This document shows, in pieces, positions 10,001 to 19,166 of a stretch of DNA of 51,691 nucleotides. Origin of the DNA: Ignavibacteria bacterium (lineage in GTDB: Bacteria > Bacteroidota > Ignavibacteria > Kapaibacteriales > Kapaibacteriaceae); contig CANGZU010000004.1 of NCBI GenBank assembly GCA_947458785.1, forward strand, positions 1 through 51,691. Reading direction: 5' to 3'. The notes under the pieces are model-generated. The model was not told the origin of the DNA, made no database searches, and was given only the letters and a program-made list of their open reading frames with translations. The first letter of the stretch is position 1; each line of letters starts with the position of its first letter. The position numbers were made by a program, and so were the translations under genes.

Positions 10001-11896
10001 TCAGTTTCTTCATCGAACATCGTCGATGGTACGATCACAGCCTCGGATGTTGCAGACGGAACACTGAGTTCGGCCAAGATGACTGCAACTGGTGTAACGG
10101 GGGCTTCATACGGTACATCGACACAGGTAGGACAGTTTACCGTTGATGCAGCTGGCCGCATAACCACTGCACAGAACGTTACAATCTCCGGTGTAGTCCC
10201 GGGCGGCAGTGCTGGTGGAGCTCTCACGGGAACGTACCCTAGTCCATCGCTCGCAACAAACAGTGTTGGCTCGGGCAACATCACAGACGGATCGATTGCA
10301 ACGTCTGATCTCGCAGACGGAGCTGTTACAACCAACAAGTTGGCTGCTACTGGCGTAAATGCAGGAACATTTGGTTCTGCCACGCAGGTGGGACAGTTTA
10401 CCGTAGATGCTTCCGGTCGGATTACAAGCGCTGGCAACGTAACGATCACCGGCGCCGCTCCTACAGGCGCGGCTGGTGGTGCACTGTCTGGCACCTATCC
10501 AAATCCAACACTCGCCACAGGCGCAGTAAGTTCTACGTCTATTGCAGACGGCGCTGTTGGCTCGGCTGACCTTGCAGATGGTGCAGTAACGGATGCGAAA
10601 CTTTCGAATACCGCTGTAACCAGTGGCACGTATGGTTCAGCCACGCAGGTTGGTCAGTTCACTGTCGATGCCAAGGGTCGCATCACAAGTGCCACCAATG
10701 TCACCATCACAGGGGCATCGCCAACGGGTACAGCCGGTGGTGCACTCGCAGGAACGTTCCCTAATCCAACACTCGCCAATGGCTCTGTAGGATCGGCAAA
10801 CATCATCGATGGCTCTGTATCAACAGTAGATCTTGCTGATAATGCAGTCACCACAGCAAAGGTTGCTGACGGCGCGATCACCAGTGCGAAGCTCAGCACA
10901 ACGGGTGTTGCCGCCGGTTCGTATGGTACTGCCACTGAAGTTGGATCGTTTACAGTCGATTCGAAGGGTCGCGTCACAGCAGCAGCCAACATCACGATTG
11001 CCGGTGTCACGCCAGGCGGAAGTGCGGGCGGCGCTCTCACTGGTACGTATCCGAATCCGACTCTCGCTACAGGGGCGGTCACATCCACATCGATACTTGA
11101 CGGAGCTGTGGGCACGGCAGATATTGCTGACGGTTCGGTAACAAGTGCTAAGCTCTCAAACACTGCCGTCACGGCAGGCCAGTACGGCACAGCAACACAA
11201 GTAGGTTCATTCACAGTTGACGCGCAAGGTCGCGTAACGGCAGCCAACAACGTAACCATCAGCGGTGTTGCTCCAGGTGGAACAGCTGGTGGTGATCTCA
11301 ATGGCTCCTATCCGAATCCAACGGTTGACGGCCTTCAGGGCCGCGCAGTAGCAGCAACGGCTCCAACGAACAACCAAGTGCTCACGTGGGATGCAACTGC
11401 TAACACATGGAAGCCGGCAACGGTTTCTGCTGACGCATCTACGATCGGTGGCAAGCAGATTACATCACCATTGACACTGCAAGATGGCTTTGCTCTCGTC
11501 TACGACGCTGCTACTGATAAATGGGTAGCTGAGAATCCATCTAGTAACATTGGCAAGTTTGTTCTAACAGAAGGCACAACCATCGACATTGATCTTCTAC
11601 GCGGTGCCACGACTGTCATCAACAACATCAACATTTCTGACAACGCATTTTTCCGCATGATCAATGCAGGCCAAGGCTCTGATATCACCGGCTTTGATAA
11701 TGGTGAGAATGGACGTGTGATCATCATCATCAATCAGTCCGGCAAGAACATCACGTTCCAGAACGAGGACAATCGTTCTGCTGTCGACAATCGCCTCGTC
11801 CTCGGCGTAGCGAATAAGACAATTGGCAACAACCAATCGATCACGTTTATCTACTCTGGAACGCTTCAGAAGTGGGTTCTTATGGCAACAACGTAA
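7043..11896 (+). CDS. Giant secreted repeat protein B (paralogue of repeat protein A)
   Basis: The product has 1617 residues from the ATG at 7043, which has GAGG at 7031-7034 and starts a clear signal peptide (about 1-30). The frame stays open upstream to 6899, but that extension is basic and runs through the regulatory palindrome region, so I reject it. The layout is that of protein A: the N-terminal domain [12 protein letters not shown] ... [10 protein letters not shown], thirteen modules opened by [13 protein letters not shown]-type segments with GTYPNP motifs, and a C-terminal domain of exactly the same 237-residue length ending KWVLMATT. The decapeptide runs are shorter than in A, but there are more modules. 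No T9SS sorting motif is seen. It heads the second three-gene module. The role is inferred to be a surface or extracellular fibre. Confidence 0.85.
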   Translation: MAQTIARGLFMALMFAVFIAAASISALAQTGIPKKITYQGVLIDTTGIPVCDSVWTVDLTVYNVAIGGTGVWNERHTVTTSGGVFNVILGEKSPLNISFDQSLWLGTSINSQPELTPRVFLTAVPYALNALNAKSAEIASAVTPQVADSIRQSINNPTNNMGDVLINAINGTGTTTINAARVQGAASGAGSDITVNGPLNALNLKINDNTIGAAALQEIHQGPLGPFGSSNTSTVLRVDEQGRVTFAEQVPIIGVPPGGTAGGELTGFYPAPTIKNGVITTEKIARGAVTTTELADNSVTTSKLVDFNVTTPKLAEGAVTSEKISGGAVTTTKIADKSVTEQKLADFAITSQKIAPNTITGANIKDGSIGSDELSQMPLDAGLYGSSTLIPQMYVDKSGRIVTIQNVPLAGSPPIGPAGGALVGSYPNPQLALGVVGTENIKDAAVTTAKILDGAVSNADLASNSVSTDKIIDRSVTSQKLIPTGVNPGQYGSSTHSAVVAVDSSGRVVTAFSIPIAPTAPSGPAGGSLTGTYPDPQLGNGVVTSANIADGTIQSLDIANGSITSAKLTTTGVTSGIYGNATQVGQVTVDAQGRVTAAQNITISGTTPGGAAGGVLSGTYPNPGLGTGVVTSNNIQDLTITTNDIADGAITAPKHYLSGVTAATYGSNLLVPQITIDARGHITSATNVAISGISPSGPAGGVLSGTYPNPALAAGAVTSAAIADGSITSADLADGAVTASKLANTTVTAGSYGTPTQVGAFTVDAQGRLTAASNVTISGVTPGGAAGGVLSGTYPNPTLAISSVSSANIVDGTITSADIAASGIATTNLADAAVTDAKLSATGVTAATYGSATQVGQFTVNSQGRLTFAGNVTITGTTPGGSAGGALTGTYPNPTLAANSVSSSNITDGSIATGDLGDGIVTPAKLSNTGVSAGVYGSSSQVGQFTVDASGRITSAANVTIAAAAPTGAAGGALAGTYPNPILATGSVSSSNIVDGTITASDVADGTLSSAKMTATGVTGASYGTSTQVGQFTVDAAGRITTAQNVTISGVVPGGSAGGALTGTYPSPSLATNSVGSGNITDGSIATSDLADGAVTTNKLAATGVNAGTFGSATQVGQFTVDASGRITSAGNVTITGAAPTGAAGGALSGTYPNPTLATGAVSSTSIADGAVGSADLADGAVTDAKLSNTAVTSGTYGSATQVGQFTVDAKGRITSATNVTITGASPTGTAGGALAGTFPNPTLANGSVGSANIIDGSVSTVDLADNAVTTAKVADGAITSAKLSTTGVAAGSYGTATEVGSFTVDSKGRVTAAANITIAGVTPGGSAGGALTGTYPNPTLATGAVTSTSILDGAVGTADIADGSVTSAKLSNTAVTAGQYGTATQVGSFTVDAQGRVTAANNVTISGVAPGGTAGGDLNGSYPNPTVDGLQGRAVAATAPTNNQVLTWDATANTWKPATVSADASTIGGKQITSPLTLQDGFALVYDAATDKWVAENPSSNIGKFVLTEGTTIDIDLLRGATTVINNINISDNAFFRMINAGQGSDITGFDNGENGRVIIIINQSGKNITFQNEDNRSAVDNRLVLGVANKTIGNNQSITFIYSGTLQKWVLMATT
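7721..11185 (+). repeat. Coding repeat array B, modules of 57+10k codons
   Basis: Module-opening aromatic codons lie at 7721, 8192, 8513, 8774, 9035, 9296, 9587, 9848, 10109, 10370, 10631, 10922 and 11183. The intervals are 157, 107, 87, 87, 87, 97, 87, 87, 87, 87, 97 and 87 codons. All fit 57+10k with k of 3, 4, 5 or 10. The first two intervals match those of array A (158 and 107), pointing to a shared ancestral N-terminal part. Confidence 0.92.
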
Positions 11897-11931
11897 TGAC
11901 AGCACCAATGCGTCATAATGAAGGAACAACC

Positions 11932-12840
11932 ATGAGAATAAACATCATCATCCCTCTCCTCCTCGTCATGCTACTTGTTGGCCGCGTGACTGCTCAATAT
12001 GGTGTTGCTGGTGGCGGCGTTACAAGCGGCGCAATCGCAAGCCCCGTTTCGGGCAAGTTCGGATTGCGCGTGTCGATTGGCCAACCATTGCTTGGAGATG
12101 CAGGCCCTGCACCTCGTCTTGCTGGCGGTCTGCAGAGTATCGGCGACTACTATCAACAGAGCTACGAGAACACAACGATTGTTGTTCCCGAGCAGATCCA
12201 ACAGGTTGGAGACACGTTCAACTTCGATCTTAACTACGGTGCTCCATGTGCGTTTTTCCAAGACGGTGTGGAGCGCGAATGGGAATTGAAGCTCACATTC
12301 AACCGAACGGTCCTAGAGCCGCTTGTCTTTGATGCGGTGGACGACAACGGTGAGTATCACACAATCACTGTCACTGGGAAAGCCTCGCTTCAGGCAGGCA
12401 AGCTTGCGACGCTGAAGTTTCTCGCGTTGCTCGGAAACGACAGTACGAGTGTGGTTCGCGTTGAGTCGTTCCGTTGGACGAGTGTACGTCGACAGTTCAC
12501 GCAATCAACTCCTGGATCTGTTACCCTCAAGGGGCTATGCACGACGTACGGCAACACGCGCCTAATCAAAGCACCCGGCAAGACTTCTATTCTTGTTGCT
12601 CCGAACCCAGTTACAGGCTCAACTGTTGGTCTGCGTGTATACGCAGAACAAGCGGTTTCCGGCACAATCGTGATCACTGATATGCACGGCAATGTGATTG
12701 CAAACAAGACAGACGTTGAAGCAGGCTTGCAGTGGCCACTCGTTACCATTGAACTGCCGGTTATTGCAGCTGGCACGTATACTGTGACGTTCGCTGCATC
12801 TGACATCATTGCAAGAACTACTCTTTTGAAACTACCATGA
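11932..12840 (+). CDS. T9SS-sorted protein with cohesin-like domain (module B, gene 2)
   Basis: The 302-residue product is a paralogue of the protein at 4963 over its whole length. It has a signal peptide to about residue 21, the Gly-rich start with IGQPLLGDAG (49-58), the cohesin-like region with QVGDTFNFDL and FNRTVLEPL, and a T9SS type A domain from APNPV (223-227). Cys106 and Cys203 match the two cysteines of the paralogue. The ATG at 11932 has AAGGA at 11921-11925 with good spacing. The gene lies 35 bases after repeat gene B, and its stop overlaps the start of the barrel gene. T9SS cargo is exported across the outer membrane and often held at the surface; its partner here is unknown. Confidence 0.82.
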   Translation: MRINIIIPLLLVMLLVGRVTAQYGVAGGGVTSGAIASPVSGKFGLRVSIGQPLLGDAGPAPRLAGGLQSIGDYYQQSYENTTIVVPEQIQQVGDTFNFDLNYGAPCAFFQDGVEREWELKLTFNRTVLEPLVFDAVDDNGEYHTITVTGKASLQAGKLATLKFLALLGNDSTSVVRVESFRWTSVRRQFTQSTPGSVTLKGLCTTYGNTRLIKAPGKTSILVAPNPVTGSTVGLRVYAEQAVSGTIVITDMHGNVIANKTDVEAGLQWPLVTIELPVIAAGTYTVTFAASDIIARTTLLKLP

Positions 12841-13658
12841 TGAACCGCATTCTCGTTCTTATAACGATGTTGATGTTTGGATTGATCCATGCTAGTGCTC
12901 AAGAGTTGCGCTCGAGCGATAGCACAAAGCCTGAATCACGATCGACATCATCGACGGAATGGTCAGTTAATCTCATTGGCTCCTACGGAATGCACGATGT
13001 TGATTTCAATTCTCTGCCTCCAGTAGAGAATTGTTGTTTGGGTTTCGAAAACTCAAACGGCATCGGCTATGGCATTCAGTTAGGTGGCAGTTTCCCATTG
13101 TCTGAAAACGGCCTTCGTCTTTCGACGCGGGCTGGATATCAGCAATTGCCTGTTGCCTATTCGTCGTTTTCGACAAGCCCCGTGTACCTGCCCGGTACTG
13201 GCACTGTAAACGCAGTGTTTAAGCATGGCCTAGATGTTACATTCCACACCGTGCCAGTTCACATAACGTTGGAGTACGAACTTACTGACTGGCTATGGCT
13301 CGGATTGGGGCCAGATGCTTACTACATCGCATCATCTGCGTTTCAACAAACTGAGACGCTCGAGAATCCTTCAGATCTGTTGTTTGAGAACGGATCACGC
13401 ACGCGGATCGACACGACAGGTTCATTGTCGAACTACAATTCGATCGTCTTCAATGCCCACGCTTCACTGCGTGTTCGCCTTGGACGCGATATCGGTTCGA
13501 TTCGCAGTGTTGATCTGCTTGTGGGATATTCACTTCCCCTTACTCCAGTGTTTGATCCTCAAACATGGCAGGGTACAGCCGGGAGCCCCGTTCGCTCGTA
13601 CTTCATCAACAGGTACAACCTCTCACTTCTTACCGCCGGTATTGCGGTTGCGTTGTAG
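12837..13658 (+). CDS. Outer-membrane beta-barrel-like protein (module B, gene 3)
   Basis: The 273-residue product has a signal peptide (about 1-21), a short Ser/Thr-rich linker and a barrel-like body with the motif [11 protein letters not shown] (57-67). It aligns along its length with the protein at 5865 but lacks that protein's His-rich tract. The first two codons are both ATG (12837, 12840), and the first gives the ATGA overlap seen in module A. No hairpin terminator follows. The next gene, icd, starts 43 bases on, so readthrough is likely. Confidence 0.75.
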   Translation: MMNRILVLITMLMFGLIHASAQELRSSDSTKPESRSTSSTEWSVNLIGSYGMHDVDFNSLPPVENCCLGFENSNGIGYGIQLGGSFPLSENGLRLSTRAGYQQLPVAYSSFSTSPVYLPGTGTVNAVFKHGLDVTFHTVPVHITLEYELTDWLWLGLGPDAYYIASSAFQQTETLENPSDLLFENGSRTRIDTTGSLSNYNSIVFNAHASLRVRLGRDIGSIRSVDLLVGYSLPLTPVFDPQTWQGTAGSPVRSYFINRYNLSLLTAGIAVAL

Positions 13659-13701
13659 CACGCAGCAACAACGTTGTCATCACTATTTGCTTGCACAAAG
13701 A

Positions 13702-14937
13702 ATGAACAAGATCTCCGTCGCAAATCCCGTCGTCGAGCTCGATGGCGACGAAATGACACGCATCATATGGAAGTTTATCAAGGATAAGCTGATCCTTCCC
13801 TACCTCGATATCGACATCAAGTACTTTGATCTTGGTATGGAGCATCGCGATGCAACGAACGATCAAGTAACCATCGATGCTGCCGAAGCCATTCGTCAGT
13901 ATTCCGTGGGCATCAAGTGTGCAACTATCACACCGGATGAAGCACGCGTCAAGGAGTTCGGGCTAAAGCAGATGTGGAAGTCGCCCAACGGCACCATTCG
14001 CAATATTCTTGACGGAACAGTATTCCGCGAGCCTATCGTCTGTTCAAATGTTCCGCGCCTGGTGCCAAATTGGACCGCGCCGATCTGTATCGGACGTCAT
14101 GCCTTTGGTGACCAGTATCGTGCAACAGACTTCGTTACAAAGGGTAAGGGTAAGCTTACCGTTACATTTACCCCTGAAGACGGCTCTGAGCCACAGAGCT
14201 TCGAGGTATACAACTTCAAGGGTGATGGTGTGGCTCTGGCGATGTACAACACCGATGAATCGATAAGCGGCTTTGCGCGTGCTTGTATGAATCAGGCACT
14301 CGCTAAGGGTTGGCCCTTGTACCTTAGCACGAAGAACACCATTCTCAAAAAGTATGACGGTCGCTTCAAAGACATTTTCGAAGATGTTTACAGTAGCGAA
14401 TTCAAAGATCGATTCGAGGCTGCAGGCATCACCTATGAGCACCGTCTCATCGATGACATGGTGGCCTCGGCACTCAAGTGGCACGGCAACTTCGTATGGG
14501 CATGTAAGAACTACGACGGTGATGTGCAGTCTGACACCGTTGCGCAGGGATTTGGCTCGCTCGGACTGATGACATCAGTCTTGGTTACACCCGATGGTAA
14601 GACCATGGAATCGGAAGCAGCTCATGGTACAGTGACACGTCACTATCGCGACCACCAGCAAGGAAAACCTACCTCAACAAATCCGATCGCCTCAATCTTT
14701 GCATGGACAAGGGGCTTGGAGTTCCGCGGTAAACTTGATGGAAATCAAGAGCTCATCAATTTCTGCCACACTCTCGAACGTGTCTGCATAGACACGGTTG
14801 AGAGCGGCAAGATGACAAAAGACCTCGCTGTGTGCATTCACGGCAACAAGGTCAACCATGGAGAGCACTACCTCTACACACAAGAATTCCTCGACGCACT
14901 CGATACAGAATTGCGCAAGCGCCTAGCTGCAGCATGA
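13702..14937 (+). CDS. icd: NADP-dependent isocitrate dehydrogenase (eukaryote-like type)
   Basis: This enzyme of the TCA cycle oxidises isocitrate to 2-oxoglutarate and CO2 with NADP. The 411-residue product opens with [16 protein letters not shown] and carries [32 protein letters not shown] and a C-terminal [16 protein letters not shown], the marks of the dimeric eukaryote-like isocitrate dehydrogenases, with the usual length. The frame is open further upstream (to 13315), but that part lies inside the barrel gene, so the ATG at 13702 is the start. The stop overlaps the start of the DsbA-like gene by 4 bases. Confidence 0.95.
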   Translation: MNKISVANPVVELDGDEMTRIIWKFIKDKLILPYLDIDIKYFDLGMEHRDATNDQVTIDAAEAIRQYSVGIKCATITPDEARVKEFGLKQMWKSPNGTIRNILDGTVFREPIVCSNVPRLVPNWTAPICIGRHAFGDQYRATDFVTKGKGKLTVTFTPEDGSEPQSFEVYNFKGDGVALAMYNTDESISGFARACMNQALAKGWPLYLSTKNTILKKYDGRFKDIFEDVYSSEFKDRFEAAGITYEHRLIDDMVASALKWHGNFVWACKNYDGDVQSDTVAQGFGSLGLMTSVLVTPDGKTMESEAAHGTVTRHYRDHQQGKPTSTNPIASIFAWTRGLEFRGKLDGNQELINFCHTLERVCIDTVESGKMTKDLAVCIHGNKVNHGEHYLYTQEFLDALDTELRKRLAAA

Positions 14938-15584
14938 GCATTGAGAACATTGAGCGTCCGACGCTTCACTATTTCCAAGACACTCTGTGCGGATGGTGCT
15001 ATGGGTTTGGTCCCGTTGTGTCTCGCATAGCAGAAGAATGGTCAGAGCACCTCGAAATCGTCGTTTATGCCGGCGGTATGGTCACGGGAGATAGCATACG
15101 GGCGCTCTCTGAGATGTCCGACTTCATTCGTGGTGCCCGTGCCCGTGTGGAAGAGACCACCGGCGTAACGTTTGGCGAGGCCTTCCTGCATGGACTGCTG
15201 AATCGTAAGGACGTCGTTCTCGACAGTGAGCCCCCTGCCAGAGCCCTCGAGGCCATGCGAGCCATGCAGCCAAGTAATCACATCGCATTTAGCCATCGCC
15301 TCCAGCGTGCGCTGTATGCCGATGGACTTGACATGAACGCTGAGTCGACCTATCGTGTGCTCTCCAGCGAGGCTGGTTTGAACCCAGATGAGTTCATCAT
15401 GCTCATGAACTCCCCCGAGATCAGTGATGCAGTTGCCGACGAGTTCGAATACGTTGCATCTCTTGGCATAGGGGGCTTTCCCACGATGCTTCTCGAAATC
15501 GGCGATAATGTGCACCTGCTCTCGAATGGGTATGCCCCCTATGAGCACATCGACACTATGCTACGATCCGCACTTCATGGGTGA
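14934..15584 (+). CDS. DsbA-family thiol oxidoreductase with CGWC motif
   Basis: The 216-residue product has a thioredoxin-fold start ([17 protein letters not shown]) with a CxxC pair at Cys19 and Cys22. It resembles the cytoplasmic DsbA/FrnE-like family, whose members carry a D-x-x-C-x-W-C motif. The GGFPTMLLE segment near residue 180 provides the cis-Pro loop. No signal peptide is present, so it probably acts in the cytoplasm on small thiols or stress-damaged proteins (inference). The start overlaps the icd stop (ATGA). The 3' end overlaps the convergent osmC-like gene by 29 bases, which also handles peroxide or thiol chemistry. Confidence 0.85.
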   Translation: MSIENIERPTLHYFQDTLCGWCYGFGPVVSRIAEEWSEHLEIVVYAGGMVTGDSIRALSEMSDFIRGARARVEETTGVTFGEAFLHGLLNRKDVVLDSEPPARALEAMRAMQPSNHIAFSHRLQRALYADGLDMNAESTYRVLSSEAGLNPDEFIMLMNSPEISDAVADEFEYVASLGIGGFPTMLLEIGDNVHLLSNGYAPYEHIDTMLRSALHG

Positions 15585-15981
15585 TGTCTGAGGCCTTCTC
15601 GAGCATCGCATGGACACCACAGTACTTCGTAACCGACAGCTCAACGGCTCGTTCGACGCTCTCCCTGTCGTCTTCATTGCAACCTACCTCGTAGACCATA
15701 TGCATCGTTGCATACGTCCGTGGGTGGTCCTCCGTTAGCGTGGCTTCAACAACAACTCTTAGCGAGCTAAACTGCACACGCATCTTTGGCAGAATCGAGG
15801 CAACATCGAGTCCTGTACAGCCCGCAAGTCCAGTCAATAAAAGCTGTTTCGGTGATACAGCCTTGCCATCAGGATCCTCATGCGGAGACGACATGATCGT
15901 AAGCGTCCGCCCCTGCTGATGAGCATCAAAAGTGAGGTCGTTTCTCCAAACAACATCGACGACTTGGTTTGGCATGGGCAT
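15556..15981 (-). CDS. OsmC/Ohr-family protein
   Basis: The 141-residue product matches the OsmC fold, a small dimeric cysteine-based hydroperoxide reductase family. It has the segment SPKQLLLTGLAGCTGLD with Cys55, and a second cysteine at Cys121 in KYCGVHAML. It looks closer to the YhfA-like branch than to Ohr. An alternative start two codons downstream (15975) is possible. It is convergent with, and overlaps, the DsbA-like gene, and its 5' end faces the DEAD-box helicase across 221 bases. Confidence 0.85.
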   Translation of the reverse strand: MPMPNQVVDVVWRNDLTFDAHQQGRTLTIMSSPHEDPDGKAVSPKQLLLTGLAGCTGLDVASILPKMRVQFSSLRVVVEATLTEDHPRTYATMHMVYEVGCNEDDRESVERAVELSVTKYCGVHAMLEKASDITHEVRIVA

Positions 15982-16032
15982 GCTCCACGGTGCATAGGGT
16001 GTGAATAACTATGTTGATAGCACACAATTTCG

Positions 16033-16040
16033 TATGTTTG
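16033..16040 (+). promoter_or_regulatory. Putative -7 element (TATGTTTG) for the helicase gene
   Basis: TATGTTTG fits the Bacteroidota -7 consensus TAnnTTTG exactly. A TTG lies 16 bases upstream (16014-16016), shorter than the usual spacing to a -33 TTTG. If used, it would give a leader of about 155 bases before the helicase start, which would suit post-transcriptional or cold-shock control. The rest of the 15982-16202 spacer shows no gene. Confidence 0.35.
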
Positions 16041-16202
16041 TGCGTCATACAAAAGACAACGATGCACATGCATCGCGGTTGTTCTTCTCTCTGCCCCGTT
16101 CTCTCCTAGTTGTCGCGGTGAATCACGGTTGCACAGTTGCTGACAAGGTCAGCATGAGAGTTGGTAGCCGATTCACACATATTCACAATTACGGAGAGGT
16201 CT

Positions 16203-17330
16203 ATGACCTTTGCTGATTTGTCGTTGTGCGCGCCCCTACAGAAGGCCGTACAACAAGCGGGTTACACGAACCCAACCCCAATCCAAGAACAAGCTATTCC
16301 CGTTGTCCTCTCTGGACGCGACGTCTTCGGATGCGCACAGACAGGTACAGGTAAGACGGCTGCGTTCGCACTTCCAATTCTGAATAGACTTCACGCCGAA
16401 GGTCCGCAACGTGGCGGCCCCCGCGTGCTTATCCTTGCTCCAACGCGCGAACTGGCCATCCAGATCGACGAGAGCTTCCGCGCTTACGGTGCAGGCATCA
16501 AGGCTCGCACGGTTGTGCTACTCGGTGGAGTTAGCATCCGCCCGCAGATCGAGCGCATCCGACGCGGCGTAGACATCGTGATCGCAACACCTGGGCGTCT
16601 GCTCGATGTGATCGATCATCGTGCCTTGCGCCTTGACAACGTCCATACGTTTGTACTCGACGAAGCAGATCGCATGCTCGACATGGGCTTCTTGCCTTCG
16701 ATCAAGCAGGTCGTCAAGCTTATCCCAACGGAACGTCACACGTTGTTCTTCTCGGCTACCCTGCCGAAGGAGATTCGCTCTCTTGCGAACTCGATCCTTA
16801 CAGATCCAGTGCACATTGCCGTTACGCCAGAGAACACTACGACAGAGATGGTCGATCAACGACTCTACTACGTCGAGCGTGATCGTAAGCGTGCCCTTCT
16901 GACACACCTTGTTAAAGAAGATCTCGATGGAAGCGTTCTTGTGTTTACGAGAACAAAGCGTGGCGCTGACCGAGTTGCGAAGGACCTCATGACTGCTGGA
17001 CTGCGTGTTGCGGCCATTCATGGTGATAAGTCACAGATGGCACGCCAGCGAGCTCTGCAGGACTTCAAGTCCGGCAAAACACGAGTTCTCGTAGCAACAG
17101 ACATTGCCGCTCGCGGTATTGACATAGCAGAACTGCCGTTCGTTGTCAACTACGACGTTCCGGAGAGTCCTGAGACATACGTACACCGCATCGGACGAAC
17201 AGGTCGCGCCGGACGCAATGGTGTAGCACTTACCATTGCAACACCTGAAGACCGTAACCCGCTGCGCGATATCGAGAAGCTCATCAAGATGCGCATACCA
17301 ACTGTGCGCGATCATCCGTTCGAAGGGTAA
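16203..17330 (+). CDS. DEAD-box ATP-dependent RNA helicase (RhlE-like core)
   Basis: The 375-residue product is a complete two-domain DEAD-box core: Q motif around NPTPIQEQAIP, Walker A AQTGTGKT (45-52), PTRELAIQI, TPGRLLD, VLDEADRMLDMGF, the SAT motif in FFSATLP, ARGIDI and HRIGRTGRAGR. It unwinds RNA in ribosome assembly or mRNA decay. The ATG at 16203 has a strong Shine-Dalgarno GGAGAGG (16193-16199). It ends soon after the helicase core at HPFEG and lacks the basic C-terminal tail many RhlE proteins carry. The next gene, 47 bases on, encodes a protein with just such a basic arm. Confidence 0.93.
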   Translation: MTFADLSLCAPLQKAVQQAGYTNPTPIQEQAIPVVLSGRDVFGCAQTGTGKTAAFALPILNRLHAEGPQRGGPRVLILAPTRELAIQIDESFRAYGAGIKARTVVLLGGVSIRPQIERIRRGVDIVIATPGRLLDVIDHRALRLDNVHTFVLDEADRMLDMGFLPSIKQVVKLIPTERHTLFFSATLPKEIRSLANSILTDPVHIAVTPENTTTEMVDQRLYYVERDRKRALLTHLVKEDLDGSVLVFTRTKRGADRVAKDLMTAGLRVAAIHGDKSQMARQRALQDFKSGKTRVLVATDIAARGIDIAELPFVVNYDVPESPETYVHRIGRTGRAGRNGVALTIATPEDRNPLRDIEKLIKMRIPTVRDHPFEG

Positions 17331-17377
17331 CAACCTCCGTATATTTGACGAAATCTTTCGACATTCATACCGAAACC

Positions 17378-18286
17378 ATGACAGCGTCAGAGGCACAACA
17401 CGAGCAACAATCTCCAGCAACCGCCGAAGGGGGCGCGCAAAGTGGCGAAGGCCGCAACAGGCGCAGACGCCGTCGCGGCGGGCGCAGGCCAGGTGAAGCT
17501 CGACAAGATGGACAAGAAGTAACTCAATCAGAACAACCTCAGCGGGAAGCAGACAACACTCCCGCTGAGAGCTCTGAATCCCAACAGCAAGGTGCAGACG
17601 GTGAGCGCCGCGGCCGCAATCGGCGCCGTAACCGCCGTGGCAGAGGTGCCGAGGCTGGATCAGAGGGCACCTCCGAGATTGCACAAGAGCCTACAGGCGC
17701 CGAGGGCGACCAAGGTGTCGTGCCAGCTCCCAAAGCTCCTCCTGCGCAACAGCAGAAGCCAAAGCAGGGTCAGCCACAACAGCAGCAGTCAAAGAAACAG
17801 CAAGATCAGCCCAAGAAAGAGCGTCCGCCGCGTGGTTCCGTGCTTAACAGGCGCCAGACAAGGGGCGATTACGACGATGCTCCTAAGGCCAAGGAAGAAG
17901 CGCCAGCATACGTTCCTGTGGTTGCGGCAACAGTCGATGCATATGTGACGCAACATCGTGGCTGGCAGCGCGATGTTCTTGCATCGCTACGCTCTCTCAT
18001 CAAGAGTGCTGTACCCGACATCGAGGAAACAATCATGTGGTCACAACCAGTGTTTCTGTCGAATGGACCAGTCTGTTTTATAAAGGCCTATGCCGAGGCC
18101 GTGCATTTCGGTTTCTGGCGCGGCACAGAGCTGGAAGACTCCGAGGGCCTGCTCACGGGAGACTTGACGAAGATGCGCCACATTGCCATCAAGTCGGCCA
18201 AAGAGATCAAGTCCGATGTCTTTGAGGTGATGGTGCGTCAAGCGACAAAACTCAATCGAGACAAGGGCGACCCAACACTGTCGTAG
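17378..18286 (+). CDS. DUF1801-domain protein with long basic, Gln-rich disordered arm
   Basis: The 302-residue product has two parts. Residues 1-182 are low-complexity and probably disordered, with Arg-rich patches (RNRRRRRRGGRRPG at 27-39, RRGRNRRRNRRGRG at 78-90) and a Gln/Lys/Pro stretch at 120-150. Residues about 186-292 match the DUF1801 (YdhG-like) alpha/beta fold, including DIEETIMWSQPVF and HFGFWRG. The frame is open from 17345 with a TTG, but the ATG at 17378 is the better start. The arm resembles nucleic-acid-binding tails of RNA helicases and ribonucleases. With the helicase next door, a role in RNA metabolism is a reasonable inference. DUF1801 itself has no firm function. Confidence 0.8.
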   Translation: MTASEAQHEQQSPATAEGGAQSGEGRNRRRRRRGGRRPGEARQDGQEVTQSEQPQREADNTPAESSESQQQGADGERRGRNRRRNRRGRGAEAGSEGTSEIAQEPTGAEGDQGVVPAPKAPPAQQQKPKQGQPQQQQSKKQQDQPKKERPPRGSVLNRRQTRGDYDDAPKAKEEAPAYVPVVAATVDAYVTQHRGWQRDVLASLRSLIKSAVPDIEETIMWSQPVFLSNGPVCFIKAYAEAVHFGFWRGTELEDSEGLLTGDLTKMRHIAIKSAKEIKSDVFEVMVRQATKLNRDKGDPTLS

Positions 18287-18326
18287 TACAGCGTTACATG
18301 CATGTTGATGTTTCGTGTTTCGTTCC

Positions 18327-19166
18327 TTATCGGAGCGCGGCCTCAAGTGCCGTTCGGGCGTCGGTCTTGTCGTCTCGATACTTGACGATGAGTGGTGTAC
18401 TCACCGACAGACCATTTTCTGTACCCCATCCCGTTTGCACAGCCCTTGATCCTGCTACTACGACAGCCCCCTCGGGAATCTCCAGCGGTACCTCAGAAGA
18501 ACTGCGGATAACTGTCTCACGGACAAGGTCGTAGACCGGCGTGGATGCATTGAGCACAACACCGCTACCGAGAACCGCGCGCTTGCGCACACAGACGCCT
18601 TCGTACACACCGCAATTGCCCCCGACCATGACATCATCTTCGATGATCACCGGACGAGCGCCTGCAGGCTCAAGTACACCACCGATCTGCGCAGCAGCGC
18701 TGATGTGAACACGGGCACCGATCTGCGCACATGTACCAACGAGCGCGTGAGAATCGATCATCGTGCCCTCACCAATCCAGGCACCGATGTTGATGTACAT
18801 AGGGGGCATGCAGATCACGCCAGGCGAGAGGTATGCTCCGGTTCGAATGGATGAGCCACCTGGCACAATACGCACGCCGTCGTCAAGCCCAATTGTCTTC
18901 GTTGGAATAGTATCCTTGTCAAAGAACCTGAAATTGTCATCGGTGGACATATCAATCATCTTGCCTTTGCGGAACAACAGCAGGATCCCCTGCTTCACCC
19001 ACGTGTTCACGATCCAAGAACCATCGTCAATCGGGCTGGCTGCTCTAACAGCGCCAGTATTGAGCGCAAACAGAAAGTCTGAGCATACATCGTTAAGTGC
19101 TGCGTCATAGATAAGCTCGGATGACGGCAATGCAAACAGGCGTTCTACTTCGTGTTGGAGATTCAT
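18327..19166 (-). CDS. dapD: 2,3,4,5-tetrahydropyridine-2,6-dicarboxylate N-succinyltransferase
   Basis: This enzyme of the succinylase branch of lysine and meso-diaminopimelate synthesis transfers succinyl from succinyl-CoA to tetrahydrodipicolinate in the cytoplasm. The 279-residue product has the family's usual length and the left-handed beta-helix hexapeptide repeats through the middle ([34 protein letters not shown]). The start overlaps the stop of the upstream agmatinase-family gene by 4 bases, so the two are probably cotranscribed. Meso-DAP also feeds the mpl recycling ligase at 44909. Confidence 0.94.
   Translation of the reverse strand: MNLQHEVERLFALPSSELIYDAALNDVCSDFLFALNTGAVRAASPIDDGSWIVNTWVKQGILLLFRKGKMIDMSTDDNFRFFDKDTIPTKTIGLDDGVRIVPGGSSIRTGAYLSPGVICMPPMYINIGAWIGEGTMIDSHALVGTCAQIGARVHISAAAQIGGVLEPAGARPVIIEDDVMVGGNCGVYEGVCVRKRAVLGSGVVLNASTPVYDLVRETVIRSSSEVPLEIPEGAVVVAGSRAVQTGWGTENGLSVSTPLIVKYRDDKTDARTALEAALR

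Noticed and set aside
132-13658. Prophage or tail-fibre locus
   Set aside because: The repeats resemble tail-fibre modules, but there are no other phage genes, the proteins carry signal peptides, and their neighbours carry T9SS sorting domains.
13315-13701. N-terminal extension of isocitrate dehydrogenase
   Set aside because: It overlaps the barrel gene in another frame and has no resemblance to the family; the enzyme starts cleanly at 13702.
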